Program-made: the position numbers and the translations under genes
The notes under the pieces: generated by a model
The model's database searches: none
Told to the model about the DNA's origin: nothing
The model's input: the letters and a program-made list of their open reading frames with translations, nothing else
Part shown: piece by piece, positions 1 to 9,080 of the stretch
How positions within the stretch are numbered: position 1 is the first letter of the stretch
Layout: every line of letters begins with the position of its first letter
Origin: Desulfofustis sp. PB-SRB1
GTDB lineage: Bacteria > Desulfobacterota > Desulfobulbia > Desulfobulbales > Desulfocapsaceae
DNA length: 64,000 bases
Assembly (NCBI GenBank): GCA_016722945.1
Contig: JAEQMT010000010.1
Location: 327,765 to 391,764, forward strand
Reading direction: 5' to 3'

Positions 1-10
1 AGCAGGAAGG

Positions 11-319
11 CTATGTTGGTGTGCCGGTCAACTTGAGAGCGAGTAATAGGAGCCGGTGAAGGAAAGTATTGATGTTTGCACCGAGCAGTGCATAGCGATT
101 GACAAATATGGTTATATCGTTCTGCCGAGCCCACAAATGAATATCTGATACACGTACGGAATACATCTCACTATTGCGTACTGTCTGTTTTGCTACCCGC
201 CATGCATCACCCAAAGTATCAAATTCTAGTCGTATCGCCGAACCATTCCCCCTGATATAGAAGGTCGTGTTTTCGCACTGCACAGTGAGATCAGCGTTAA
301 CATCAAGTGGTGCGGCCAT
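11..319 (-). CDS. hypothetical protein, about 102 residues
   Basis: The reading frame runs open from an ATG at 319 to a TAG at 11 and is open further upstream, to 544. The protein is mixed alpha/beta in character, with segments such as IRGNGSAIRLEFDTLGDAW that look like real protein rather than a shadow frame. I see no strong ribosome binding site, no signal peptide and no recognisable domain. It lies downstream of another small minus-strand gene (393..600) and may be co-transcribed with it, or be the frameshifted remainder of a longer gene. Function unknown; existence as a gene is moderately uncertain. Confidence 0.35.
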   Translation of the reverse strand: MAAPLDVNADLTVQCENTTFYIRGNGSAIRLEFDTLGDAWRVAKQTVRNSEMYSVRVSDIHLWARQNDITIFVNRYALLGANINTFLHRLLLLALKLTGTPT

Positions 320-392
320 AGTTGTTACCAGATTCGCGAATATAGAAGAGTACGGCCCGAACGTGCTGCCCGGGCCGTTCCAAAGGTCTCTA

Positions 393-600
393 CTATTGGC
401 CGGTATCGCGCGTGGTGATGCGCAGTACCCCATTAAGCTTCCAGTGGGCGCGGCCGGAGCTTTCCGAAGTGCCGCTGGGTACATCGATTTCCAGGTTATC
501 GAATGAATAGGTGATCTCTGCATGTCTGCCGGTAAGCCTGTCATAAAGGCCGACGAACAGATCCGGCCAGTTGGTGGTTTCTCCTACTTCAGGTGACATG
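393..600 (-). CDS. small hypothetical protein, 68 residues
   Basis: The ATG at 600 is preceded by a good Shine-Dalgarno sequence (AGGGAGGAAAATC before the ATG), which decides this start over the longer frame beginning at 656. The product is small, soluble and acidic to neutral, with a central segment AEITYSFDNLEIDVPSGT and a C-terminal HWKLNG strand pattern suggesting a compact beta-rich domain. I do not recognise the family. It ends 73 bases before the ATG of the next minus-strand frame (11..319). Confidence 0.5.
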
Positions 601-860
601 ATTTTCCTCCCTAATGTTTGATTTGATAAGGTGGCATCTTTCAATAAATGCCCCAATTAAACGCTACAATAAGTAGTATGTTGCTCATGGCAATGGTAGG
701 GGACTCGTTTCTTGTTATACGTACCCTTTTATTTGGCCGCGCTATCGGGTATCTTTCCGGCAGACTGCAGATGATCACTACACACAGTGCGGCACGGCGG
801 ACTTTGGGACGTCGTGCCGCCTGAAACTCACCCTTTCATTGCTAACTGGTCGCCATCACC

Positions 861-1808
861 ATGCCACATGGAAAAATCAGCAAGACGATTATCATCGGCT
901 CCGGCCCGGCCGGCTATACCGCCGCCGTTTATGCCGCCCGGGCCAATCTGGAGCCGGTTCTGTTTACCGGCATCACCCCCGGCGGTCAGTTGATCAATAC
1001 CTCGGAGGTGGAAAATTTTCCGGGCTACCCCAATGGGGTGGAAGGCGCTCAGATGATGGAGGACTTTCGCATCCAGGCCGAGCGCTTCGGTACCCGTATG
1101 GTGCGGACGGTGGTGGAGCGGGTGGATTTTGCAACCGGGGAAAATTATCACTGCCTATGGACCGATGAGGGGCAGGAGTATCGCGCCTATACGGTAATCA
1201 TCGCTACCGGCGCCAGCGCCAGATACCTGGGACTGGAATCGGAGCAACGGTTGCTCAACAAGGGGGTCAGTGCCTGCGCCGTGTGTGACGGGTTCTTTTT
1301 CCGGGGCCTCGAGGTGGCGGTGGTGGGCGGCGGCGATACCGCATGTGAGGAGGTTACCTATCTGGCCAAGCTCTGCCCGCATGTTCACATGATCGTCCGC
1401 CGTGATGAACTGCGCGCCTCAAAAATCATGCAGCAGCGGCTCCTCAAGTCGACCAACGTTACTATCCACTGGAACAGCCAGGTGCAGGAGGTCCTGGGTG
1501 AAAATGAGGTCACCGGGGTGCGTCTGATTAATGGCAAAACGGGAACCACATCGGATCTCAGTTTACAGGGGCTCTTTGTCGCCATCGGCCATCAGCCCAA
1601 CACCGATATCTTCAAAGACTACGTGGATACCGATCAGAGAGGCTATATCATCACCATGGGATGTACCTCTCTTACCGGCACCCCCGGCATCTTTGCCTGC
1701 GGCGACGCCATGGATCATATCTACCGCCAAGCGGTGACCGCCGCCGGCACCGGCTGCCGCGCCGCCCTGGACGCCGAACGCTATCTCAATGAGCATGATC
1801 TCAATTAG
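861..1808 (+). CDS. trxB: thioredoxin-disulfide reductase
   Basis: Low-molecular-weight NADPH:thioredoxin reductase, 315 residues, the usual family length. It transfers electrons from NADPH through FAD and a redox disulfide to thioredoxin in the cytoplasm. The FAD-binding motif GSGPAG is at residues 13-18, the redox motif CAVCDG has its cysteines at 139 and 142, and the NADPH-binding motif GGGDTA is at 156-161. A GIFACGDAMD segment near the C-terminus is the conserved second FAD contact. The gene stands alone: a 260-base leader without a gene precedes it and a dispersed repeat follows. The ATG at 861 has only a weak ribosome binding site, but no better start keeps the FAD motif. The family call is secure. 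Confidence 0.95.
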   Translation: MPHGKISKTIIIGSGPAGYTAAVYAARANLEPVLFTGITPGGQLINTSEVENFPGYPNGVEGAQMMEDFRIQAERFGTRMVRTVVERVDFATGENYHCLWTDEGQEYRAYTVIIATGASARYLGLESEQRLLNKGVSACAVCDGFFFRGLEVAVVGGGDTACEEVTYLAKLCPHVHMIVRRDELRASKIMQQRLLKSTNVTIHWNSQVQEVLGENEVTGVRLINGKTGTTSDLSLQGLFVAIGHQPNTDIFKDYVDTDQRGYIITMGCTSLTGTPGIFACGDAMDHIYRQAVTAAGTGCRAALDAERYLNEHDLN

Positions 1809-1864
1809 TGGAGGCTCGGTTATTTTTGATGCTGCCGAAAACAAACTTGAAGGTGTTTTCTCCC

Positions 1865-1990
1865 GTCATTCCCGCCCTCGATAACAACACTCAAGGGCAG
1901 GCTGCAGCGAGGATCCAGTAACTTCGGGTAATTACCGGTGCTTACTAACTCCAGCGTGACGGAAACAGGGATTTTTTTGAGTTCATCATT
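1865..1990. repeat. dispersed intergenic repeat, dRS3-like, copy 1
   Basis: Begins with GTCATTCCCGCCCTCG, continues to GGATCCAGTAA and ends near GGGATTTTTTTGAGTTCATC. The same order of segments is seen at 9380, 14025 and 31193. This copy and the 31193 copy share an about 30-base insertion (CCCTCGAT...CAAGGGCAGG) inside the palindrome. The shorter copies carry the simple form ATTCCCGCGAAAGCGGGAAT. Confidence 0.7.
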
Positions 1991-2026
1991 TTAAATTTTC
2001 GTAAACAATATACGGAGGAGACGATC

Positions 2027-3481
2027 ATGACCTTACCGATTTTACAAAACTTTATCGATGGTGAGTGGTGCGAATCAAACACCGGGAATCACTTTGAGGT
2101 GTTTGACCCGGCAAAAGGGCAACCCATTGCCCTTGTTCCCGACGGCACCAGCGCCGACGTGGATGCGGCCGTCCGTGCCGCCTCTGAGGCCTTTGCTGGC
2201 TGGCGTGAGACCCCGCCCCTGAGCCGGGCCCGCTATCTGTTTCGCTTAAAAGAGGCCTTTGAGGACCAGTTCGATGAAATCGCCGAAGTCCTTACCACCG
2301 AACAGGGCAAGGCCATCGATGAGGCGCGCGGCGAGGTGCGGCGGATGATCGAAAATGTCGAGCACGCCACCGGGGTGACCACCCTGATGTGCGGCTACAC
2401 CCTGGAAGATATCGCCAAAAACATCGACTGTTACGGCCACCGCCAGCCCATCGGGGTGTTCGGCTGCATCGCTCCCTACAACTTTCCGGCCATGGTGCCC
2501 TGGTGGTTTCTGCCCTACGCCCTGGTGAGCGGCAACACCTTCATCCTCAAGCCCTCCGAGCAGGTGCCCATGACTCAGGGGCGCATCTTCGAGGTTATCG
2601 ATGAGATCGGTTTTCCCGAGGGCGTGGTGAATCTGGTCAACGGCTCCAGGGACGTGGTCAACGCGCTGCTGAATCACCCCGGCATCAGCGGCATCAGCTT
2701 CGTGGGCTCGTCTCCCACGGCCCGCTATATCTACCAGAAATGCGGCGAAACCGGTAAGCGCGTGCAGTCTCTGGGTGGCGCCAAGAATATCGTCGCGGTG
2801 ATGGCGGACGCCAATCTCGAAGCCGCCATGCCGTCTCTGCTCACCTCTTTTTACGGCTGCGCTGGACAGCGCTGCCTGTCCGGTTCGATCCTGGCGCCGG
2901 TGGGCGATATCGCTGATCGTCTCGTTGCTCAGTTCAGTGACGCCGCCAAAACAATCAGGGTCGGTAACGGGCTTGACGAGCAGACCTTCATGGGGCCGTT
3001 GATCAGCGGTGCCCACCGCGACCGGGTGGTGGGGTACATCGAACGTGGTATCGCCGAGGGCGCCGAGCTTGTTCTGGATGGTCGCGATATCTCGGTGGAT
3101 GGCTATGAAGATGGGTTTTTTGTGGGCCCTACTATTTTCGATAAGGTCAGTCCCGATATGGCACTGGCCAGTGAGGAGATCTTCGGGCCTGTGGTAAGCA
3201 TCGTCCGTACCGCCGACATGGACGAGGTGGTTGAACTGGTCAATTCCCGCGACTATGCCAATGCCGCCTGCATCTACACCGGTAGCGGCGCGGCGGCGCG
3301 GGAGTTCAAATACCGGGTGCTGCCGTCGATGATCGGGGTCAATATCGGGATTGCCGCACCCATGAGTTTCTTCCCCTTCGGCGGCGCCGGCAACTCGATG
3401 TTTGGTGATATCAAGGGTCACGGCCAGGAGATTTTTCAGTTCTTTACCGACACCAAGGTGGTGATCGAGCGCTGGTTCTGA
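2027..3481 (+). CDS. mmsA: CoA-acylating methylmalonate-semialdehyde dehydrogenase family protein
   Basis: Aldehyde dehydrogenase of 484 residues, close to MmsA enzymes, which oxidise methylmalonate or malonate semialdehyde with NAD and CoA to propionyl- or acetyl-CoA. The nucleophile is Cys283 in the motif GCAGQRCLSG (GQRC is typical of this subfamily). The NAD/aldehyde pocket motif PYNFPAMVP is at 150-158 and the C-terminal signature FFTDTKVVIERW is present. A GGAGGAG-type ribosome binding site precedes the ATG. The next gene (a ferritin-like protein) begins 65 bases downstream, so co-transcription is possible. The precise substrate cannot be fixed from sequence, and no valine or inositol catabolic genes lie beside it. 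Confidence 0.85.
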   Translation: MTLPILQNFIDGEWCESNTGNHFEVFDPAKGQPIALVPDGTSADVDAAVRAASEAFAGWRETPPLSRARYLFRLKEAFEDQFDEIAEVLTTEQGKAIDEARGEVRRMIENVEHATGVTTLMCGYTLEDIAKNIDCYGHRQPIGVFGCIAPYNFPAMVPWWFLPYALVSGNTFILKPSEQVPMTQGRIFEVIDEIGFPEGVVNLVNGSRDVVNALLNHPGISGISFVGSSPTARYIYQKCGETGKRVQSLGGAKNIVAVMADANLEAAMPSLLTSFYGCAGQRCLSGSILAPVGDIADRLVAQFSDAAKTIRVGNGLDEQTFMGPLISGAHRDRVVGYIERGIAEGAELVLDGRDISVDGYEDGFFVGPTIFDKVSPDMALASEEIFGPVVSIVRTADMDEVVELVNSRDYANAACIYTGSGAAAREFKYRVLPSMIGVNIGIAAPMSFFPFGGAGNSMFGDIKGHGQEIFQFFTDTKVVIERWF

Positions 3482-3546
3482 TGGGTGCCGCGAGGTGCGG
3501 GCAATAACGACATCCTACAGGGTGTACGGATAACAAGGAGTATGTC

Positions 3547-3978
3547 ATGGAATTGACTAATTTCGGCGCCATCTTGAGCTATGCCGATACCATCGAGCAG
3601 CAGGACGGCGCCTTTTACGAATGGGCGGCGGCGCATGGCTCCGCCGCTCTGGCCGATTTTTGCACAAAATCAGTCGCCGAAACAAAAAAGTTTCGATCCA
3701 CCGTGCAGCGGGTAAAGCGTGAGCAGGTTACCGAGATGATCCTCGAGTTTATCGATGATTTTGAAAGCAGCGGCTATGATTTTGCCCATAACCGCGAGAT
3801 TGATCACGATGAAGGTGTCTTGCGGGAACACCTGGCCGCCATGGAAGGCCGCGCGGTGAGTTACTACACCGATGCGGCGGCGAAACTTACCGGTCTGCCG
3901 GAAGTTGCCCGGGAACTGAAACGGCTGGCCACCAGACACGAAAAAAGACGTGCCGCACTGGCCCGACTTGCTCCATAG
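3547..3978 (+). CDS. ferritin-like / rubrerythrin-fold helical protein
   Basis: Soluble protein of 143 residues, almost entirely helical by composition, with glutamates and histidines spaced as in four-helix metal-binding bundles (ExxFYEW near residue 20, a REIDHDEGVLREHLAAMEGRA stretch in the second half). This pattern resembles ferritin-like proteins of sulfate reducers, but I cannot see a complete ExxH pair set, so a di-iron site is an inference. It has an AAGGAG ribosome binding site and follows the aldehyde dehydrogenase. Role unknown; possibly oxidative-stress related. Confidence 0.6.
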   Translation: MELTNFGAILSYADTIEQQDGAFYEWAAAHGSAALADFCTKSVAETKKFRSTVQRVKREQVTEMILEFIDDFESSGYDFAHNREIDHDEGVLREHLAAMEGRAVSYYTDAAAKLTGLPEVARELKRLATRHEKRRAALARLAP

Positions 3979-4032
3979 CCTGGCGCTCCGGGCACCCCGC
4001 AAAACGCCTCGTGGGGTTGCACCGAGTCCTTC

Positions 4033-4947
4033 ATGAATCCGGTCATTGAGACATTTTTTGATCCGATTCTGCCGGTTTTCGGGATTATGCTGGTGGGTAT
4101 CTTCTGTGCCAGAACCGGCTTTTTCGAGGTATCCGCTGCTCATGCCATCAACCGTTTCGTGTTTTACGTGGCGGTGCCGGCCCTGCTTTTCGATCTCTTG
4201 TCGCAGGCCGATCTTGGCCGCCTGCAGTGGTCGGTGCTGCTGAGCTACTTCGGCTCGGAGATGGTGCTGTTTGCCGGTGGAGCAATCCTCGCCCGCACCG
4301 TTTTACGGCGTGGCATGGGTGAGTCGCTGCTGCTGGGGATGGCGGCCTGTTTCGGCAACCACGTCTTTTTTGTGCTGCCCATTGCCGAGCGCATCTTCGG
4401 AAGCGGTGTGGTGGTTCCCATCACCGCCATTATCGTGGTGGATACCACCCTGATTTTCGGCACCACCATCATTGGTCTGGAAATATCGATGCACCGTGGT
4501 GAACCATGGTGGAAGGTGGCCCGATCTTTTCTGCACAGTCCGGTACTGCTGGTCATTGGCGCCGGGCTGGCAATAAATCTCAGCGCTGTTTCTCTACCGT
4601 CGGGCATTTCCACCTTTACCTCGTTTGCCGGCGGCGCCGCCGCTCCGGCCGCGCTGTTTGCCCTGGGGATCGTGCTGGCGGCCCCGGGGCGGGGCGCATA
4701 CGACGGTGCCGCCGGCGCCATTGCCGGTCTCAAGGTGATTGTCCATCCGCTGGTCGCCTGGATCCTGCTTGGCTGGGTAAGCGCTACCCAGACCTGGCAC
4801 GATGTGGCATTGTTGGTGGCGGCCGGCCCGTGCGGCGCCATGCCCTTTGTGCTGGCCACCAACTACCGGATCGAAGCGTCCACCATCGGCAAAGCAGTTC
4901 TCTATTCAACCATCGCCTCACTTATCAGTCTGGCGATTATTGCGTGA
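4033..4947 (+). CDS. AEC-family transporter (auxin efflux carrier type)
   Basis: Inner-membrane protein of 304 residues with about ten hydrophobic segments arranged as two repeats, the hallmark of the AEC/BART superfamily of secondary carriers that export or exchange organic acids. The N-terminal motif PVFGIMLVGIFCARTGFF and the internal AACFGNHVFFVLPIAERIFG segment match the family pattern, in which an asparagine in the discontinuous helix is conserved. The C-terminal GPCGAMPFVLATNY segment is likewise typical. No ribosome binding site is obvious. The substrate cannot be inferred; malate- or malonate-type acids are known for relatives. Confidence 0.8.
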   Translation: MNPVIETFFDPILPVFGIMLVGIFCARTGFFEVSAAHAINRFVFYVAVPALLFDLLSQADLGRLQWSVLLSYFGSEMVLFAGGAILARTVLRRGMGESLLLGMAACFGNHVFFVLPIAERIFGSGVVVPITAIIVVDTTLIFGTTIIGLEISMHRGEPWWKVARSFLHSPVLLVIGAGLAINLSAVSLPSGISTFTSFAGGAAAPAALFALGIVLAAPGRGAYDGAAGAIAGLKVIVHPLVAWILLGWVSATQTWHDVALLVAAGPCGAMPFVLATNYRIEASTIGKAVLYSTIASLISLAIIA

Positions 4948-5100
4948 AGCCAATGGGTTTTGCTCGACGCCTCCGTGAGCGGCATTCTCTGCTTGCAAAG
5001 GTATCTGTTTTCAGGTATCATCGCCTGATCCTAGGGTAAACCAGGCATCAATCAGCAAGGTTCCTCTCAATAGCAGTGTTATTTCAACAGGAGGGTAGTA

Positions 5101-6030
5101 ATGCGATCAACCATGCTCGGCGCCTTAGTCGCCTGTGCTCTTATCGGCGCTCATATCAGTGCCCACACCGCGGAACAAAAAAATGGACAACCGGAGGCGC
5201 CGCCGGACGGCTGGTCAACCAGTGTTGATGGCGGTGTCGTCTATCAATTTGATACCGACCTGGATGAAGGCGGTGATTACAACGCAACCAGAGCTGCCTT
5301 CCGGGTAACGAGCCGCTATCAGTGGGAGGGCGGCACCAGCCTTGGGCTGAGCCTTGAATATGGCTACGACGGCTATGATTTCAGCGGAGATGGGGGATTT
5401 GCCGGCCTTGACCCGTGGAGCGATATTCATAGATTCACGGTAGCCGCGCCGATGCGCTGGAGCATGGGGCAAAACTGGAGTGGTTTCTTCAACCCCGGCA
5501 TTCGCTCCACCGGAGAGAGCGGTGCTTCGTTCAGCGATACCATCACCGGCGGTGCCGGCATCGGTGCCGCCTACCGATTCAGCGACCGGTTGACCATCGG
5601 CCCCGGTATCGGAGTCATTTCGCAGATTGAGGACAGCGCCACGGTATTTCCAATCATCATCATCAACTGGAAGATGACCGAGCGCCTCAGTCTGGAAACC
5701 GGCGGCGGCCTGGGCGCCACCCTGGGACCCGGTTTAAGCCTGCATTATCAGGCCACCGATGCCTGGCGGTTGACCATGGGCGGACGGTATGAATCCCTGC
5801 GCTTCCGCCTTGACGAAGACGGCGCCGTAGCGGGTGGTGTTGGCAAGGACAAGTCCTACCCCCTCTTCATCGGCGCCGGTTATGAAAAAGGGCCGTTGGC
5901 GTTCGATGTTGTTGGTGGTTTCGAATTCGGCGGCGAACTCAGGCTCGAGGATTCGGATGGCAACAAGATCACCGAGGACTCATACAATACCGGCGGATTT
6001 CTGGGCCTTACCTTTTCCTACCGACTGTAG
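5101..6030 (+). CDS. secreted, probably outer-membrane beta-barrel protein
   Basis: 309 residues beginning with a Sec-type signal peptide (positive N-terminus, hydrophobic run, AHT-A cleavage around residue 23). The rest is rich in alternating beta strands and aromatic residues (TSRYQWEGGTSLGLSLEYGYDG, GAAYRFSDRLTIGPGIG, WRLTMGGRYESLRFRL), as in monomeric outer-membrane barrels or DUF6268-like proteins. It ends in YRL, not the classical terminal phenylalanine, though Phe-Ser-Tyr-Arg-Leu is still strand-like. An AGGAGG ribosome binding site lies before the ATG. Monocistronic, with a stem-loop 25 bases downstream. Ligand or function unknown. Confidence 0.65.
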   Translation: MRSTMLGALVACALIGAHISAHTAEQKNGQPEAPPDGWSTSVDGGVVYQFDTDLDEGGDYNATRAAFRVTSRYQWEGGTSLGLSLEYGYDGYDFSGDGGFAGLDPWSDIHRFTVAAPMRWSMGQNWSGFFNPGIRSTGESGASFSDTITGGAGIGAAYRFSDRLTIGPGIGVISQIEDSATVFPIIIINWKMTERLSLETGGGLGATLGPGLSLHYQATDAWRLTMGGRYESLRFRLDEDGAVAGGVGKDKSYPLFIGAGYEKGPLAFDVVGGFEFGGELRLEDSDGNKITEDSYNTGGFLGLTFSYRL

Positions 6031-6054
6031 TCGCCTCGCTCACTTTTGTCTGTT

Positions 6055-6076
6055 CAGCCCCGGTTTGCCGGGGCTG
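6055..6076 (+). terminator. stem-loop after the 5101..6030 gene
   Basis: A perfect 9-bp stem (CAGCCCCGG / CCGGGGCTG) closed by a TTTG loop, 24 bases past the stop codon. There is no T-run after it, so it may be a processing or stabilising hairpin and not an intrinsic terminator. Confidence 0.5.
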
Positions 6077-6142
6077 AGCACCAGTGTGCCCACCTTCATG
6101 CTCATATGTGTGGGCGTTAGCTGAGAAACCTGTGGTTATGAG

Positions 6143-6291
6143 TAGAGGGAACCTTGCAAAATGGCCTTTTCGCCCAACTTCATTGTTGTGCAAAACTTGG
6201 TATCCTGGCAATAGTAGGTCTATGGTTGCGTTACCATGTATCTCACGCCTTGAGCTTGAATGAACATTCTCAGATTGCAAGGCGCCCTCTA
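6143..6291. repeat. short element with 17-bp imperfect terminal inverted repeats
   Basis: Left end TAGAGGGAACCTTGCAA (6143-6159) and right end TTGCAAGGCGCCCTCTA (6275-6291) are inverted copies differing at two positions. The 149-base interval has no credible gene. A third, inverted copy of the left end (20 bases identical) lies at 9538-9557. This is the size and form of a miniature inverted-repeat element; no transposase in the window matches it. Confidence 0.45.
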
Positions 6292-6317
6292 TTGTGACTC
6301 GTTCGTTCAACTTCATA

Positions 6318-6521
6318 TCAGTCTGCATAGTCTTGCCTGAACCGCATTGGTGGAGCAGGTACTTTCTGAATGGTATTGACCATTGAATCGGCAAGGTTTG
6401 TGTTTTTATGAACAAGCACGCCGGCGGCGTAGGATTTTCCAAAAAACGCCAGAATCAGAAAAAAGACGGCGGCGGCCACGGCAGCAGTGGTCAGTGAACA
6501 TGATTTTTTTGAGGTTTCCAT
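6318..6521 (-). CDS. small membrane-anchored protein, 67 residues
   Basis: The ATG at 6521 is placed behind an ACGGAGGATTACC ribosome binding site, which decides this start over the longer frame from 6569. A short polar, lysine-rich N-terminus is followed by one hydrophobic segment (residues about 10-32, TTAAVAAAVFFLILAFFG) and then a small soluble tail containing two prolines and an MRFRQDYAD terminus. It could be a single-pass membrane protein or an exported peptide cleaved after SYAA. No family recognised. It is divergent from the sigma-54 activator gene at 6821. Confidence 0.55.
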   Translation of the reverse strand: METSKKSCSLTTAAVAAAVFFLILAFFGKSYAAGVLVHKNTNLADSMVNTIQKVPAPPMRFRQDYAD

Positions 6522-6820
6522 GGTAATCCTCCGTGTTTTAGTAGTGGTTTTAGGGATATAGTCGCACAATGGATGCCAGGACTGATGGTCTTTTCTAACT
6601 GCCTGTATTCAAATGATAAATTGCTTGGTATTGAAACCAACACTTGATGTATTTCGCAGGCCTTGGTCATTTTTTGTTTGCAATACGTACATGTGATGTA
6701 TGTTGAGACCGGAAGCATCCTTTTCGCCCGTGCCTGCCCTGCATGGGGAAATCGAGGGCGGCAATAACGGGAGAAAACAGCTGCGAGGTATTCAACATTT
6801 CATCATGGATAGGGAACGAC

Positions 6821-8281
6821 ATGAACGAATCTGAAAAAACATTGCTGCGCACTGTTCGGGACGCGATCTTCACCAACCCGTTCAGCCCGGAGCGGCTTGC
6901 TCTGGATTTATCCGCCACCGGCCTTGCCGAGCATTCCGCAAAAGATGAGGTCCTCGGTCGGTTGTTGGAAATGGTTGGCGGTGCTCTGGCATCGCTGCGC
7001 AGCCGGAGCGACTCAAGGTTGTCGAATACGGATAGGGACTTGATCAGATACGGTTCACTGTTTTATGTGTACCACACCTTCTGCGATGAATTTGACAATC
7101 ATATTGCCTCTCAGATAGAGGCGGGTGATGAACCGGTAGAAGTCCCGTTCAGCGCTGATATGCTGGGGCTCTTTCATGAACATGGAATTGTTGAGCAGGA
7201 GGCTATCCACTTTTTCAATCTTTCTTTTCAGCTGCGTCGCGCCTTTTTTTTCATCAATCAGATAGCCGGTGAAAGCCGCTGCGTCACCGAACTGCGCCGT
7301 GCCCTGTGGCGCAATATCTTCACCGGTGACCGAAGGCTTTACGAAACTCATCTGTGGAACCGGATGGAGGATTTTTCCACGATGATTCTTGGTGGCACCG
7401 GCACCGGTAAGACCATGGCGGCCGCCGCCATCGGCCGCTCCGGCTATATTCCTTTTGACCCGCGTCTAAAAAAATTCTCCGAGAGTTTCACCAGGGCCTT
7501 CGTGGCCATCAACCTTTCCCAGTTTTCCGAGCACCTCATCGAATCGGAATTGTTCGGCCACAAAAAAGGCGCTTTTACCGGGGCGATCGAAGCGCACCGG
7601 GGCATCTTCAGCCGCTGCAGCCCCTGCGGTGCGATATTTCTCGATGAAGTGGGGGAGGTATCAATCCCGGTCCAGATAAAACTGCTGCAGGTGCTGCAGG
7701 AGCGCACCTTCACGCCGGTGGGAAGCCATCGCCGGGAGAGTTTTTCCGGGCGGGTGATCGCCGCCACCAACAAGCCGCTGGAGGAGTCGCGCCGGGCCGG
7801 GCAGTTTCGCGATGACTTTTATTACCGGCTCTGCTCCGATATTATCGAGGTTCCCTCGCTCAGGCAGCGGATGGACGAACACCCCGGCGAGCTCGATACC
7901 CTGATTGATATTGTCATTGCCCGCATTTTAGGCGAGGCGCACGACAAGCTTGCCGGCCGGATTATCGCCGTGGTGCACGAGACCATGCCCGCCGGCTACC
8001 CGTGGCTCGGCAATATCAGAGAGCTGGAGCAGTGCGTCCGCCAGATTCTGCTCGACCGGCGCTATGTCTGGCAACAGCCACGGGCGGCAGGGGAAGAAGA
8101 TAGCCTGATTGGCGGAATACAGGCGGCTACCATGACTGCCGAGCAACTGCTGGCAGGCTATTGCCGACATCTCTACCGGCGGCTCGGCACTTACGAAGCG
8201 GTGGCCAGACAAGCCGACATCGACCGCCGCACCGCGAAAAAGTATATTGAGCTGCCGGCTGTAGATGGCCTTGAAACGTAG
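6821..8281 (+). CDS. sigma-54-dependent transcriptional activator
   Basis: Bacterial enhancer-binding protein, 486 residues from the ATG at 6821 (AGGGAACGAC upstream). An in-frame ATG at 6743 would add 26 residues of unlikely sequence. An unassigned helical N-terminal region of about 180 residues is followed by an AAA+ domain: Walker A GGTGTGKT at 191-198, the sigma-54 contact loop GAFTGA at 250-255 preceded by ESELFGHKKG, and Walker B IFLDEVGE. A C-terminal helix-turn-helix of Fis type (AVARQADIDRRTAKKY) follows. There is no phosphoacceptor receiver, PAS or GAF domain that I can see, so the signal is unknown. Its targets could include the consensus sigma-54 promoter at 19320, but nothing proves this. 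Confidence 0.85.
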   Translation: MNESEKTLLRTVRDAIFTNPFSPERLALDLSATGLAEHSAKDEVLGRLLEMVGGALASLRSRSDSRLSNTDRDLIRYGSLFYVYHTFCDEFDNHIASQIEAGDEPVEVPFSADMLGLFHEHGIVEQEAIHFFNLSFQLRRAFFFINQIAGESRCVTELRRALWRNIFTGDRRLYETHLWNRMEDFSTMILGGTGTGKTMAAAAIGRSGYIPFDPRLKKFSESFTRAFVAINLSQFSEHLIESELFGHKKGAFTGAIEAHRGIFSRCSPCGAIFLDEVGEVSIPVQIKLLQVLQERTFTPVGSHRRESFSGRVIAATNKPLEESRRAGQFRDDFYYRLCSDIIEVPSLRQRMDEHPGELDTLIDIVIARILGEAHDKLAGRIIAVVHETMPAGYPWLGNIRELEQCVRQILLDRRYVWQQPRAAGEEDSLIGGIQAATMTAEQLLAGYCRHLYRRLGTYEAVARQADIDRRTAKKYIELPAVDGLET

Positions 8282-8406
8282 GGCCTTCCGGGTTCACGGC
8301 AGGTATCACAGGTTTTTAATTACGATATATGTTTGTGGGTGTGGGGAGCCTTGAAAAATGGAGTGTCTGGCCAACCCACCCGCGCCGCCCCTGTTTTACA
8401 TACATC

Positions 8407-9080
8407 TCAAGAATATGCCGGCTCACCTTCGACAAGTGCGCCAATTGCCGCAAGGATTTGATTGTACCAGTAAAAAAACCAGGCCCCGTATTCGGCCATC
8501 AGCCAGCGGATCTGGCGGCCCTGTCGCCACCATGAGGCGGGGTCGAACGGGTCGCCCTCGGCTGCCGAGGTGTAAATGGTGAACCGCTCCGGATACATGG
8601 TTTTCCAGATATAGCCTGCCCGTCTGGTGTGAAATTTACTGGTGGTGATGATCAGCCTGGTCATTGTGGTCTGCTTGAGTGCTTCACCCACCACCTGCGC
8701 CTCGCTGATGGTGTCGTAGACGTTTTCGGCGCTGATACTCACCACGCTTTGGCGGGGCACTCCGTAGAGTTCGAGAATCCGCAGCGCTTCCTCATTCCAT
8801 GGGCAGCAGCCCTGGTAGCCGTCGGCCTCGATCTGGCGCAATACCTCTTTTTTCGATTGCCGTTAATCACTATGGAGTCGACAACCATGCTGCGATAGAG
8901 GTATGCGGCGTGTAACAGCCGTTCGTAATATTCCGCCCCGGTCGTCAGTACCACGGCCGCATCGCCGCGTTTGGGGGTGGTATCGTGGACCAGCCAGGAG
9001 CCGATTGCGGTAAGGATCTGAGCGTGCAGAACATAGCCCAATGATGAGAGCACCACTGCGATAATAAGGAATTTTTTCAC
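8407..9080 (-). pseudogene. DUF218/YdcF-type protein, split by a one-base frameshift at a slippery heptamer
   Basis: The upstream frame starts at a GTG at 9080 with a membrane anchor (KKFLIIAVVLSSLGYVL). It carries the family segments AAVVLTTGAEYYERLLHAAYLYR and SIVINGNRKK, then leaves the family. The continuation is in the -1 frame from about 8846 to 8407 (EVLRQIEADGYQG, YGVPRQSVVSISAENVYDT, LIITTSKFHTRRA). The switch falls exactly on A_AAA_AAG (minus strand, 8853-8847). This may be a true inactivating deletion, an assembly error in an A-run, or programmed -1 frameshifting. Family members are envelope-associated proteins of poorly known activity (SanA/ElyC/YdcF). Confidence 0.7.

Noticed and set aside
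2246-3421. 391-residue open frame on the minus strand opposite the aldehyde dehydrogenase gene
   Set aside because: It is the mirror frame of a high-GC gene, rich in His, Asp and Gly with no domain pattern. The plus-strand frame has full family motifs.
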